From Streptococcus saliviloxodontae (GTDB lineage Bacteria > Bacillota > Bacilli > Lactobacillales > Streptococcaceae), in NCBI RefSeq assembly GCF_016908655.1, contig NZ_JAFBEI010000003.1:1-64000 (forward strand): a stretch of 64,000 bases of DNA, given 5' to 3'. The notes under the pieces were generated by a model, which worked only from the letters and a program-made list of their open reading frames with translations, was not told the DNA's origin and made no database searches. Shown piece after piece: positions 46,146 to 55,103 of this stretch (the first letter of the stretch is position 1; every line of letters begins with the position of its first letter). The translations under genes were made by a program, and so were the position numbers.

Positions 46146-47273
46146 TTAATAGCTAAAGCTATCACTGACCACGTGCCAGTTGGTTGCGTCAAGATTGCCT
46201 TCTTCCAGTTTTCCATCCGCATTAACACGGTATAAAGCTAGTCGAGTTCCTTTGTCACTGGTCTTTCTGACGCTGGCATAAACAAGACCATCATCATATG
46301 ACTTCACATTGACAAAATAGTTGGACTCATCACTATCTGACAAGCCTTTAGCACTAGCATAGGTCTCTAAAACCCATGACTGGACTTGAGATTCTGTTAA
46401 AGTCTTTGTGTCAACAGATGTTGTGGTACTAGAGCTTTCCGTCGTTGAAGAAGAGCTTGAAGATGAACTTGATGATGATGAACTTGACGATGATGAACTT
46501 GACGACGAACTACTGCTAGATGACTTAGAACTTGAGCTTGGAATATAGGAAACTCCCTTGGTAAATGCTGTTGCCTTTGAGGTTGTGTAATCTGAACTAA
46601 GATTGCTACTAGTTTGCCAGACTTGAGGATAGATGCTGTCTGACGACGTCAAGACACCATAAGAAGTCCCAGCTTGGCCAAATTGAAAGGCTGAAGCATC
46701 TCCAGAAACAAAGTTCAACTTAAAGAGACCTTTCCCAACCAATTGGTAAGACTCAATCTGTCCATAGCTGTAGCCATATGTGCTGTCATAACGAGTAATA
46801 TAGCCCGATTCATCAATCATCAAAGTCACCTTACCAGTCGTAGTTGTACCACCCCAGGTACCAACTAGAGACGACGGCACTCCAGAAATGGCTTGACCTA
46901 TGGTGTCGCTTGAACTAGTGCTCGTACTGGTTGATGACATGGTTATGCCAGTGGACCTACTGGTCATATCTGATTTTTGGCTTTGAATCTGGAACTGCCA
47001 AAATAGGTAAATAATGATTGACAAAATCGCCAAAACAATAAAAACAATGAGGTATTTTAACCAAGGCTTCTTCTTAGAGGTTTTTTCAGGCGACACTAGC
47101 ACTGGTTGTTCTAACATAGCCTCATAAGTCTTGATCAAGTCTTGAAGTTGACGGACCTGCTCCATCGTTTCAGCCTGTTTCAAGGCTGACTCAAGTTCTT
47201 TGATTTTAATCTTAATCTGTCTTTTAGTCAAATGATTTTCTGAGTCTTGACGACGAAATACTTGTTCTGACAA
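46146..47273 (-). CDS. Membrane-anchored Ser-rich protein with extracellular C-terminal domain
   Basis: A TTG start with AAGGAG seven bases upstream gives 375 residues; an ATG further upstream lacks an RBS. The layout is a cytosolic coiled-coil N-terminus (KIKELESALKQAETMEQVRQ), one membrane helix (WLKYLIVFIVLAILSIIIYL), an extracellular beta-type domain (WGGTTTTGKVTLMIDES), and a run of 26 consecutive serines. A C-terminal domain resembling DUF4767 closes it (TESQVQSWVLETYASAKGL, LALYRVNADGKLEEG). The Ser run probably forms an extended, possibly glycosylated linker. There is no LPXTG motif. Function unknown; it lies between two ABC loci. Confidence 0.75.
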   Translation of the reverse strand: MSEQVFRRQDSENHLTKRQIKIKIKELESALKQAETMEQVRQLQDLIKTYEAMLEQPVLVSPEKTSKKKPWLKYLIVFIVLAILSIIIYLFWQFQIQSQKSDMTSRSTGITMSSTSTSTSSSDTIGQAISGVPSSLVGTWGGTTTTGKVTLMIDESGYITRYDSTYGYSYGQIESYQLVGKGLFKLNFVSGDASAFQFGQAGTSYGVLTSSDSIYPQVWQTSSNLSSDYTTSKATAFTKGVSYIPSSSSKSSSSSSSSSSSSSSSSSSSSSSSSSSTTESSSTTTSVDTKTLTESQVQSWVLETYASAKGLSDSDESNYFVNVKSYDDGLVYASVRKTSDKGTRLALYRVNADGKLEEGNLDATNWHVVSDSFSY

Positions 47274-47494
47274 CGGCTTACTCCTTAACATATCATTGTA
47301 CACATGGGTTTTCACATCAATATAAAACAAAGAGACAATGACCTAAACCTAAAAACCGACCCTTACCTTATAGAGATCTAATTCAGACTTGGTTTAGACA
47401 ATCCTAGCTCTTCTTTTAAACCTTTTATTCCATTATAACCAAAGAAGCTATCTATTTCATGACGTAACTGTTGATTAGTTTACAATTTGATGAC

Positions 47495-47528
47495 AAAAAA
47501 AGATTCATCGCTGATAAAACGATAAACC
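47495..47528 (-). terminator. Terminator of the heterodimeric ABC exporter operon
   Basis: On the minus strand GGTTTATCG pairs with CGATGAATC (two G-T wobbles), followed by seven T's, about 15 bases after the stop. Confidence 0.65.
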
Positions 47529-47543
47529 TTCTTAAAAATGAAC

Positions 47544-49289
47544 CTAATTTCCCATAGAACCTGCTTGAAGCTGGTACATCTTGTAATAAGTACCTTTAAG
47601 AGCTAGTAGCTCCTCATGATTACCACTCTCGATGATACGCCCCTTATCCAGCACATAGATGCAGTTGGCATCTTGGATGGTTGACAGGCGATGGGCGATA
47701 GCAATCGTCGTGCGACCCTGACGCATCTTAGCCAGCGACGCCTGCACGATCCCTTCAGTCTCTGAGTCGATATTGGCAGTTGCTTCATCTAGGATAAGCA
47801 CCTTGGGTTGGCTGGCGACGGTTCTGGCAAAAGCCAATAGCTGACGCTGACCTGTTGAAAAACTTGAGCCGCGCTCTGAAACAGCTTGGTCATACTTGTC
47901 TGGCAACTTCTGGATGAATTGGTCGGCATCGACAAACTCGGCTGCCGCCTTAATCTCATCGTCAGATAAGTCTTGGTACATGGCAATATTGGACTTGATA
48001 GTACCGTGATAGAGGAAAGGATCCTGCAAGACCAGCCCGACATTAGCTCGTAGCTCTTCTTGAGCGTACTGTCGAATATCCACTCCGTCCAAGAGAACCT
48101 GACCTGAGGCAAACTCATAAAAACGCATGAAAACGTTGATGATGGATGATTTACCAGAGCCTGTATGTCCAACAAAGGCAATGGTTTCACCCTTATTAAC
48201 CTTAAAGGAAATCTTGTCTAAAATCTGATGTTTACCATCATAAGAGAAGGACACCTCTTTAAACTCGATATTCCCATCGACTACCTTAGCACCGCTATTT
48301 TCCTGCGTCGGCTCATAGCCACGCTCATCAATCAAGTCAAAGACACGCCCCGCAGAGACCATAGAGGTTTGCAAGGTTGAAAAGTTTTGCGTCACCTCAA
48401 TCAGTGGGTCAAAAAGACGGTTAATGTACTGGATAAAAGCGTACATGACACCTGCTGAGATACCAATATGAGCCCCTCTAAAGCCAAAATAGGCCATAAG
48501 AACGGCATAAGCGAGCAGCTTAAGAAGTGACATAGCTGGTCTCAAAAAGAGAGAATCCAAAGCCATTGAGCGATTGGCATAAGTCACATGATCTTCATTA
48601 ATTTCATCAAACTCTGCTTTAAGACGCTTTTGCTGATTGAAGGCTTGAATAATACGAATCCCTTCAATACTCTCAGATAATTTGGCGTTGATATCTGATA
48701 ACAAAGCACGCGTACGGCTAATAACATGAACAGACTTCTTACGATAGAGATTAACTAAAATAAAAATAAAAGGTAAAAAGATGGCTACCAAACCTGTCAA
48801 ACGAACATCCAATAACAACATGGCGTAAAGGGTCGTAACAAAGATAAAGATAGCTGATATGAAACTAGACAAAAGCCCAGAAAACATATCACTCACTGTC
48901 TCTGTATCGTTGGTGATACGAGAAACGATAGAACCTGCAGGTGTACGGTCAAAATAAGACATCCCTAGCTTTTCCATATTAGCGAAGGCATCACGACGAA
49001 TGTCCCTTACAATACTATAAGACACACGCGCAAAAAAGAGATTTCCCAAGTACTGGATGACTGTCTGAAGCAAATAAAGCCCGTAGTAAGCCACAATCAT
49101 CAGAAAGGCTGGCTGGGTTAGCTTGCCGAGGTACTGGTCAATGAAGTGGGAAGCAACCAAAGGAATCACACTTCGAACCACCGTTGTCAACAAGAGAAAT
49201 GTCAAGGCGACAATAGTCAATCCCTTATAGGGTTTTAAATAGGTCAACAGACGTTTAAAAACCTGCCATTGATCATAATTTTTAGACAA
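47544..49289 (-). CDS. Heterodimeric ABC exporter subunit with canonical ATPase site
   Basis: This is a full-size half transporter: six membrane helices (residues about 15-320), then an ABC domain with GHTGSGKSSIINVFM, Q-loop VGLVLQDPFLYHG, signature FSTGQRQLLAFARTV, canonical Walker B VLILDEATANID and switch His IAHRLSTIQD. The frame opens much further upstream, but a TTG start with GGAGG eight bases before it (inside the end of the preceding gene) gives about 581 residues, the family length. It overlaps the upstream subunit by eight bases. Together they resemble PatA/PatB and LmrC/LmrD drug exporters. Confidence 0.9.
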   Translation of the reverse strand: MSKNYDQWQVFKRLLTYLKPYKGLTIVALTFLLLTTVVRSVIPLVASHFIDQYLGKLTQPAFLMIVAYYGLYLLQTVIQYLGNLFFARVSYSIVRDIRRDAFANMEKLGMSYFDRTPAGSIVSRITNDTETVSDMFSGLLSSFISAIFIFVTTLYAMLLLDVRLTGLVAIFLPFIFILVNLYRKKSVHVISRTRALLSDINAKLSESIEGIRIIQAFNQQKRLKAEFDEINEDHVTYANRSMALDSLFLRPAMSLLKLLAYAVLMAYFGFRGAHIGISAGVMYAFIQYINRLFDPLIEVTQNFSTLQTSMVSAGRVFDLIDERGYEPTQENSGAKVVDGNIEFKEVSFSYDGKHQILDKISFKVNKGETIAFVGHTGSGKSSIINVFMRFYEFASGQVLLDGVDIRQYAQEELRANVGLVLQDPFLYHGTIKSNIAMYQDLSDDEIKAAAEFVDADQFIQKLPDKYDQAVSERGSSFSTGQRQLLAFARTVASQPKVLILDEATANIDSETEGIVQASLAKMRQGRTTIAIAHRLSTIQDANCIYVLDKGRIIESGNHEELLALKGTYYKMYQLQAGSMGN

Positions 49290-51030
49290 GGTCAGCACCT
49301 CCTTCATCAAATTCAAGTTGTTGTGACTCATAAGTGTCAGCGTACCAACCACCTTGAGCCAACAAGTCATCATGACGACCTCGTTCAATGATATGACCAT
49401 CCTGCAATACCAAGATAAGATCAGCATGGACGACTGCGCTGAGACGGTGGGCAATGATAATAGTTGTCTTGTCCTGACGCGTTTCCTTAAGGTTATCAAT
49501 AATCGCATATTCTGTCTTGGCATCAACCGCTGAAAGCGAGTCATCCAAAATCAAAATATCAGGATCCAAAATCATAGCACGACTCATGGCAATCCGCTGC
49601 TTTTGACCTCCTGAGAGTGAGACACCTTTCTCACCAATCAAGGTCTCAAAACCATCTGGCATAGCCTCAATATCATCATAGACCTGAGCTAATTTAGCCG
49701 CTTCTTTAACCACTTCAAGCGATAAGTCAGGATTTCCAAAGCGGATATTTTCAAGGATAGTTGTCGCAAATAAGAACTGATCCTGAGGCACATATCCTAT
49801 CAGACCACGCAAATCTTCAAGCTTATAGTCACGAATATCATGCCCATCCAAGGTAATCTTTCCTTTATCAACATCATACTCACGCAAGAGCAACTTAATC
49901 AAGGCTGTCTTTCCTGAACCAGTCTGACCGACAAGCCCCAAAGTTTGTCCCTTTTCAAGTGCAAAATGAATCGCTGACAAAGTCTCATCTTGATCAAAGC
50001 TAAACTGTTCAAGATCATACTCCAAACGACCATTCTTAGGATTGGTGATAGCCTGCTTAGGATCATTGATATCTGACTCCTCTTCTAAAAGGGCGTTGAT
50101 ACGATCGTAAGAGACATTACCACGTTGGATCATATTAAACAAAAAACCAACTGCCATCAAAGGCCAAACTAGCATATCAAGATAAGTGACAAAGGTGACC
50201 AAATTCCCCACGGTAACCTGACCTTTGGAAACCATGAGAGAGCCAACTAATAGTGTCAAGGCGTAGGAGGCTCCAACAAAGAGGAGAACAACAGGATCCC
50301 AGAGCGTATCGTAGGTCATTGTCGTCATGTTCTTTTGGAAGGTCATTTCATTGGTTTCTTGGAAAGAATGTAATTCTTTCTCTTGATAGCCAAAGGACTT
50401 GGTTACCTTAATACCAGACACCGACTCTTGAACCTTGTTGTTTAACTCTGAAAAGGCTGCCTGCGATGCTCCAAAGGCTGTATGTGTTTTTCTTCCCAGA
50501 CGACTCGTTGCTAATGCCATAAAAGGTAGGGGAATAATAGCGACCAAGGTCATCTGCCAGGAAATGCTAAAGAACATTGTAATCAGAGTCACCAAGGCAG
50601 TAATGGAAGCGTCCACTGCTGACATGACCCCACCACCTGCAAGACGTGTTAAGGCATTAATATCATTTGTAGCATGAGCCATCAAGTCTCCCGTACGGTA
50701 TTTTTGATAGAAAGACGGTGACATTCGAGTAAACTGCTCAAACAGACGCGAGCGGACAATTTGTCCCAAGCGATAAGACGTCCCTAAGATATACATTCTC
50801 CAGAGATAACGTAAACCATACATGGCAAGAGCTGACAACAAGAGCCACAGCAAGTTCCACAATAATTGCGATTGTGTTAGGGATTTACTGGTAATCGCAT
50901 CTATAACCTTCCCCATAACAGCTGGTGGAATAAGGTTCAAAACGGACACTAAACTCAGTGCAACTATCCCTAAGATATAGCGTTTCTTTTCTAATTTAAA
51001 AAACCACCATAGTTTTTTGACAATAGACAT
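49282..51030 (-). CDS. Heterodimeric ABC exporter subunit with degenerate catalytic Glu
   Basis: The 582-residue half transporter has six membrane helices and an ABC domain with GQTGSGKTALIKLLL, IGYVPQDQFLFATT, signature VSLSGGQKQRIAMSRAM and switch His IAHRLSAVV. Its Walker B reads ILILDDSLSAVD, so the catalytic Glu is Asp, the hallmark of the non-canonical subunit in asymmetric exporters such as LmrCD, BmrCD and TM287/288. It is translated first and overlaps the canonical subunit. The likely role is multidrug or lipid export; the substrate is not visible. Confidence 0.92.
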   Translation of the reverse strand: MSIVKKLWWFFKLEKKRYILGIVALSLVSVLNLIPPAVMGKVIDAITSKSLTQSQLLWNLLWLLLSALAMYGLRYLWRMYILGTSYRLGQIVRSRLFEQFTRMSPSFYQKYRTGDLMAHATNDINALTRLAGGGVMSAVDASITALVTLITMFFSISWQMTLVAIIPLPFMALATSRLGRKTHTAFGASQAAFSELNNKVQESVSGIKVTKSFGYQEKELHSFQETNEMTFQKNMTTMTYDTLWDPVVLLFVGASYALTLLVGSLMVSKGQVTVGNLVTFVTYLDMLVWPLMAVGFLFNMIQRGNVSYDRINALLEEESDINDPKQAITNPKNGRLEYDLEQFSFDQDETLSAIHFALEKGQTLGLVGQTGSGKTALIKLLLREYDVDKGKITLDGHDIRDYKLEDLRGLIGYVPQDQFLFATTILENIRFGNPDLSLEVVKEAAKLAQVYDDIEAMPDGFETLIGEKGVSLSGGQKQRIAMSRAMILDPDILILDDSLSAVDAKTEYAIIDNLKETRQDKTTIIIAHRLSAVVHADLILVLQDGHIIERGRHDDLLAQGGWYADTYESQQLEFDEGGADLV

Positions 51031-51352
51031 AAGGTTCCTTTCTTCATCATTTTCATCTAAAAGCGTGATACAGATCCAATCACATCACTTCTTAGATAAT
51101 AGCAAGAGCTAACCTCCTATCAAGACCCAGTTGATAGGCTACAGTCACCTCATAAACATAGAAAAAAGAGGTCACTTTCTCACCTCTACTTGGTTGAATA
51201 GATCAGCTCAAGAGCGTATAGGGCAAACGAAACCACCATTCAAACACTGCGTTTAGATGTTAAAATGAACTCTACTTGGTGAGAGAGAGCACCCCATCTC
51301 ACTGTCTTAATAGATCTTTGTTATCACTTTCTGATCACAAGAGATCTCTTTT
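51031..51352. other. Non-coding stretch with a terminator and repeat-like sequences
   Basis: This 322-base gap between the ABC operon and vanZ holds no gene. It contains a terminator at 51164-51186, two copies of CTCTACTTGGT (near 51184 and 51280), and a segment at 51232-51278 that shares ACCACC and GATGTTAAAA with the element at 24.15-24.21 kb. Confidence 0.5.
51164..51186 (-). terminator. Terminator downstream of the rlmN-vanZ genes
   Basis: On the minus strand AGAGGT pairs with ACCTCT over a ten-base loop and is followed by TTTTTT. It lies about 165 bases after the vanZ stop. Confidence 0.5.
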
Positions 51353-51853
51353 TTATAAAAAGCCTGATTTCTTACTTTGAATCACACGATAGGTCCAGTA
51401 AGCTAACAAAATCCCCAAACTATTGGTCCACAAATCATCAACTTCAAAAACCCTATTGGCATCAATCAAAAAATCTAGCAAAAGCTGGGTACATTCAATG
51501 AAAAGACTAAGGGCAAACCCAAGACATAGACTTTTCTTCCCACTACGCCATGCATTGGAGAGAAACATCAGACAAACTCCCAAAGGATATAGTAACAAAA
51601 CATTACTAAGATTCTGTCCTATCACCCAAACAAGCTGCTTTAGACTAGTCAGTTGTCCCAAGCTCACCAAAGAGTTGAAGGGAACTAAAAGCAAACGTAG
51701 GCGCCCCCAATAAATAATATTTGGTGTACTGATGCCTTCTACCACTCCCCACTGAGGACTAAAGCAAAGCAGGCAAATGATAAGGGCGTAAAGAACTGTG
51801 GCTCCCTTAAGCCATACTGACTGTGACTTGGTCTTTCTTAGATGCTCTGACAC
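51353..51853 (-). CDS. VanZ-like family membrane protein
   Basis: The 166-residue protein has about four or five hydrophobic segments and the VanZ-family pattern: a first helix (VLYALIICLLCFSPQW), an N-region with LVPFNSL, NVLLYPLGVCLMFL and the conserved acidic ALSLFIECTQLLLDFL followed by RVFEVDDLWTNSLGILL. VanZ of enterococci gives low-level teicoplanin resistance, but chromosomal VanZ-like proteins are widespread and their role is not settled. It starts two bases after the rlmN stop. Confidence 0.88.
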   Translation of the reverse strand: MSEHLRKTKSQSVWLKGATVLYALIICLLCFSPQWGVVEGISTPNIIYWGRLRLLLVPFNSLVSLGQLTSLKQLVWVIGQNLSNVLLLYPLGVCLMFLSNAWRSGKKSLCLGFALSLFIECTQLLLDFLIDANRVFEVDDLWTNSLGILLAYWTYRVIQSKKSGFL

Positions 51854-51855
51854 GT

Positions 51856-52956
51856 TTACTGACCTGCGGTATCCGCAACTGCTTTTTGGCGATCACGTTT
51901 CATGGTATTTGAACGCAATTGGCCACAAGCAGCATCGATATCTGTACCGTGTTCTTGACGAACAACACAGTTAACACCATTTTTCTTGAGCACATCATAG
52001 AAAGCAGCAACACGCTCTTTAGATGAACGACTATATTGGTCATGCTCTGAAACAGGGTTGTAAGGAATCAAGTTGATATAAGATAACTTACGGATATTTT
52101 TAGTCAAATCAGCCAATTCCTGAGCATTTTCAGGATGATCATTAACCTCGCTGAGCATAATGTACTCAAAGGTCACACGGCGATTAGTCGTTTCAATATA
52201 GTATTCGATGGCATCAAACAATTTTTCCAATGGGAATGAACGGTTGATACGCATAATACTTGAACGAAGCTCATTGTTTGGTGCATGAAGTGATACTGCC
52301 AAGTTAACTTGAACACCTTCGTTTGCAAAGTCCTTAATTTTATGAGCAAGCCCTGATGTTGATACTGTAATATGACGAGCTCCGATAGCTAAGCCGTGAT
52401 CGTCATTGATTGTACGCAAGAATTTAAGTACATTGTCATAGTTATCAAAAGGCTCACCAATTCCCATAACAACCACGTGGCTGACACGGTCTCCTTCACC
52501 ACGATCATCAAAGTATTTTTGAACGAGCATGATTTGAGCAGTGATTTCACCGTTGTTAAGGTCACGTTGTTTTTTGATCAATCCGCTGGCACAGAACGTA
52601 CAACCGATGTTACAGCCAACCTGAGTCGTCACACAGACAGAAAGGCCATAGTGCTGACGCATCAAAACAGTTTCAATCAACATACCGTCTGGTAGTTCAA
52701 AGAGGTATTTAACCGTACCGTCTTTAGATTCTTGAACGATACGCTGTTTCAAAGGATTGACGCAGAAATTAGCATTCAAGGTTTCAATAAACTCTTTTGA
52801 AATGTTGGTCATTTCTTCAAATGACTGCACGCGTTTGCGATAGAGCCAATCCCAGATTTGTGTGGCGCGGAACTTTTTCTCACCGTGCTCAATTGTCCAC
52901 TCGATCAATTCATCACGAGTCAAAGTATAAATAGATGGTTTCATTGACATATTCAT
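51856..52956 (-). CDS. rlmN: 23S rRNA (adenine-C2)-methyltransferase RlmN
   Basis: RlmN is a radical-SAM enzyme that methylates A2503 of 23S rRNA and A37 of some tRNAs. The [4Fe-4S] cluster motif is [11 protein letters not shown], with the [14 protein letters not shown] region, the HITVSTSGL strand and the two catalytic cysteines near residues 120 and 345 (the second in [10 protein letters not shown]). Start choice is open: three in-frame ATGs lie within six codons, and the MKPSIY start is the usual family N-terminus. The length is 362-366 residues. It sits between yutD and vanZ. Confidence 0.96.
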   Translation of the reverse strand: MNMSMKPSIYTLTRDELIEWTIEHGEKKFRATQIWDWLYRKRVQSFEEMTNISKEFIETLNANFCVNPLKQRIVQESKDGTVKYLFELPDGMLIETVLMRQHYGLSVCVTTQVGCNIGCTFCASGLIKKQRDLNNGEITAQIMLVQKYFDDRGEGDRVSHVVVMGIGEPFDNYDNVLKFLRTINDDHGLAIGARHITVSTSGLAHKIKDFANEGVQVNLAVSLHAPNNELRSSIMRINRSFPLEKLFDAIEYYIETTNRRVTFEYIMLSEVNDHPENAQELADLTKNIRKLSYINLIPYNPVSEHDQYSRSSKERVAAFYDVLKKNGVNCVVRQEHGTDIDAACGQLRSNTMKRDRQKAVADTAGQ

Positions 52957-52971
52957 TCTCTTAGAGTCAGA

Positions 52972-53628
52972 TTATGCTCTATCTGACTGCTTCCTTTCTT
53001 GCTTCTTACGGATGGTAAAGGCTTGTCGTCCCTGAGAAGACTTCGTCTTACTAGATTCAGCTAGCTGTCTTGGTCTTGATTTTTGGGATGACTGACGCTT
53101 CTTACTGGTAAAGGTTGGTTCAAGCTTTTGCTTAGCTTGTTTTGTTGACTGAGAGGAGGATTTTCTCTCCTTAGACCTTCCTTTGTCAGTGGAAGGTTTC
53201 AGTGAGGCATCAGCCCCTTTAGATTTTGATTTACGACGACGCTTACGCTTTGGTAGCATCTCTTCTTCAAAGACAAGCTCGATGGGCTGGCTATTTTCGA
53301 GAATAAAGTAAGCACACCCATAGTTGCAATACTCTTTAAGGTAATCCTCTAAGCGTGAGATACGACTCAATCGCTTGATATCCTGCCTATCCTTATAAAA
53401 GCCTCGTAAACGCAATTGTTCATTACCCCAATCGCCAACAATATAGTCATATTTAAGGAGAATTTCCGAAAAGCGCTGATTAAAAACAGTCACATCAAAG
53501 GCATCTTTGACATTATCAACAAGCGTAAACTGATAATCATCGCACTTCACCTGATTCTCAAAAAAGACAAACTGAGGACCTGGAAACTTGTTGTAATTGT
53601 ACATATCCGCCGTGATTTCTTTTCTCAT
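52972..53628 (-). CDS. YutD family protein with a long basic tail
   Basis: The N-terminal half (residues about 1-125) is the YutD/DUF1027 domain: AFDVTVFNQRFSEILLKYDY, IVGDWGNEQLRLRGFY and CNYGCAYFILEN. The other half is a low-complexity, very basic Ser/Lys/Arg tail (for example KRKRRRKSKSKG), which suggests RNA or ribosome binding. YutD proteins are usually about 100-180 residues, so this tail is long. The start at MRKEIT has GGAGGG upstream. Function is not established; it often neighbours rlmN, as here. Confidence 0.85.
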   Translation of the reverse strand: MRKEITADMYNYNKFPGPQFVFFENQVKCDDYQFTLVDNVKDAFDVTVFNQRFSEILLKYDYIVGDWGNEQLRLRGFYKDRQDIKRLSRISRLEDYLKEYCNYGCAYFILENSQPIELVFEEEMLPKRKRRRKSKSKGADASLKPSTDKGRSKERKSSSQSTKQAKQKLEPTFTSKKRQSSQKSRPRQLAESSKTKSSQGRQAFTIRKKQERKQSDRA

Positions 53629-53644
53629 AATCCCTCCCAAACCT

Positions 53645-54970
53645 TTATTGTCCTAAATCATTTGCCACCACTTCTCGTAGCAGTTCTGGAAAAAGAAGCT
53701 TGACCTCCTTGTCCTTAATCCGTTCAAAATAAGGAGCAAAATAATACTGATCCACGAGAACGAGACGGTAACAATCTGATTTATTGATAACCTTTTTATT
53801 ATACACTATTTTTCCATTTTTGTAAGTAAATCCACTCGTCAAAACGTTTCCAAACTGCTTGCCTCTAAAGCCCATCCCACGTATCTTTTGTTGCTTCAAT
53901 AAGGGCTCTTTGGCAAAAATTTCCTGACAAATCGCTAAGAGTTCATCATGGCTAACCTCTAAAGAGATCAAACGCATCTGATGAGGCAGAGATTCCTGGA
54001 GGTCTGCCATCGTGAGATCTTGGGCAAAACCCTTGACAACAAGACCTGAATTCACTATAGATAGACTGGCATCAGCATAATGCTTCATCGCTGTCATCAT
54101 CAAGTCAGCAGATTCTTCTACTCCTAAACTTGACGGCAAGTGACAGATAGAATCTTTAGCTAAGAGCTGACGCCCTTGTTCCAATCGGTCTTCAACCCAT
54201 TTCTCATCTCCCGCTTGACTGCCAAGCTGAGAAATCGCTTGAGCAAAAATTCTGACATCCGTCAACTGACCATCACATAAGCTTAAATCAATCTGACCAA
54301 CATGCTCACCATAACGTCCCGCAGCTGCTAAGTAGGTTCCTTCAAGATAAGCACCTTCTTCCAACAAGTGGTGGGTGTGGCTTCCTATAATCAAATCAAC
54401 CTGATCAAACTCCCTTGCAATACGCTCATCATAAGGAAGACCCAGATGACTCATAAGGACAATCACATCCGCACTAGCTACCTCTTCTCTCGATAAGTCC
54501 CTCTTAAGTGACTCAATCGGATCTTCAACCTGCCAGCCATTGGGCTGATAGGTTAGATAGTAAGGGAAAGTATAGGCTAAAAAGGCAACTGTCGTCCCCC
54601 CAGCAGTCCGATAGATGTGATAAGGAGTTGCCCAAGAAGGCTGACCGTTCTCATCTTTTAGATTTCCAATCAAAACCTTAAAGTCAGCCTCATCATAAAG
54701 ACTGCTTATTTCAGCCTTACTAAGTCCAATCCCTTCATTATTCCCAATAGTGGCAAAATCTAACCTCAAATCATTCATCAGATCAACATTAGCCCTTCCT
54801 GATGTTGCAGCAGTTAGCGGGTGACTCTTGTCGACATTATCCCCAAGGTCTAGTCGGACAATCTCCCTCTCTTCGTCAGACTCCTGCTCAAAGAAGCGCT
54901 TCACCTTAGGGTAATGTTCAAAATGGGAATGTAAGTCATTCAAGTGTAGTATTCTTACGTTTTCAATCAT
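53645..54970 (-). CDS. Metallophosphoesterase/5'-nucleotidase-like protein (YunD type)
   Basis: The N-terminal calcineurin-like domain has the metal motifs LHLNDLHSHFEHYP, RLDLGDNVD, FATIGNNEGIGL, VLMSHLGLPYDE and IGSHTHHLLEEG; a 5'-nucleotidase C-terminal domain follows (IVNSGLVVKGF, MRLISLEVSH, GFRGKQFG). There is no signal peptide or wall anchor, so this 442-residue enzyme is probably cytosolic, unlike secreted UshA or NT5. The ATG at MIENVR has AGGAG very close by; an upstream ATG adds nine residues. The substrate is not evident. Confidence 0.88.
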   Translation of the reverse strand: MIENVRILHLNDLHSHFEHYPKVKRFFEQESDEEREIVRLDLGDNVDKSHPLTAATSGRANVDLMNDLRLDFATIGNNEGIGLSKAEISSLYDEADFKVLIGNLKDENGQPSWATPYHIYRTAGGTTVAFLAYTFPYYLTYQPNGWQVEDPIESLKRDLSREEVASADVIVLMSHLGLPYDERIAREFDQVDLIIGSHTHHLLEEGAYLEGTYLAAAGRYGEHVGQIDLSLCDGQLTDVRIFAQAISQLGSQAGDEKWVEDRLEQGRQLLAKDSICHLPSSLGVEESADLMMTAMKHYADASLSIVNSGLVVKGFAQDLTMADLQESLPHQMRLISLEVSHDELLAICQEIFAKEPLLKQQKIRGMGFRGKQFGNVLTSGFTYKNGKIVYNKKVINKSDCYRLVLVDQYYFAPYFERIKDKEVKLLFPELLREVVANDLGQ

Positions 54971-55056
54971 GCTCCTATTGTAACACTTCTCTATCAAAAT
55001 ACACCTATTTTAGCTACTAAGATCAACTCCTTTAGAAATAGCCAGACAAGGCAACT

Positions 55057-55099
55057 AAAAAACAGCCAAGAACCTCTATCATAGATTTCTTGACTGTTG
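55057..55099 (-). terminator. Terminator of the rsmD-coaD-sepM operon
   Basis: On the minus strand ACAGTCAAGAA pairs with TTCTTGGCTGT and is followed by TTTTTT, directly after the sepM stop. Confidence 0.8.
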
Positions 55100-55103
55100 A
55101 CAT

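Noticed and set aside
46028-46228. 66-codon minus-strand frame beginning inside the Ser-rich protein gene
   Set aside because: It is an out-of-frame shadow crossing the terminator and the TGTCAT cluster, with no RBS.
46446-46523. Simple trinucleotide microsatellite
   Set aside because: The run uses at least five different Ser codons, so it is a protein-level serine tract with only short internal 15-bp repeats.
49290-49544. N-terminal extension of the canonical ABC exporter subunit by about 85 residues
   Set aside because: The extension lies in another frame of the upstream ABC gene, lacks transporter features, and a TTG start with a good RBS fits the family length.
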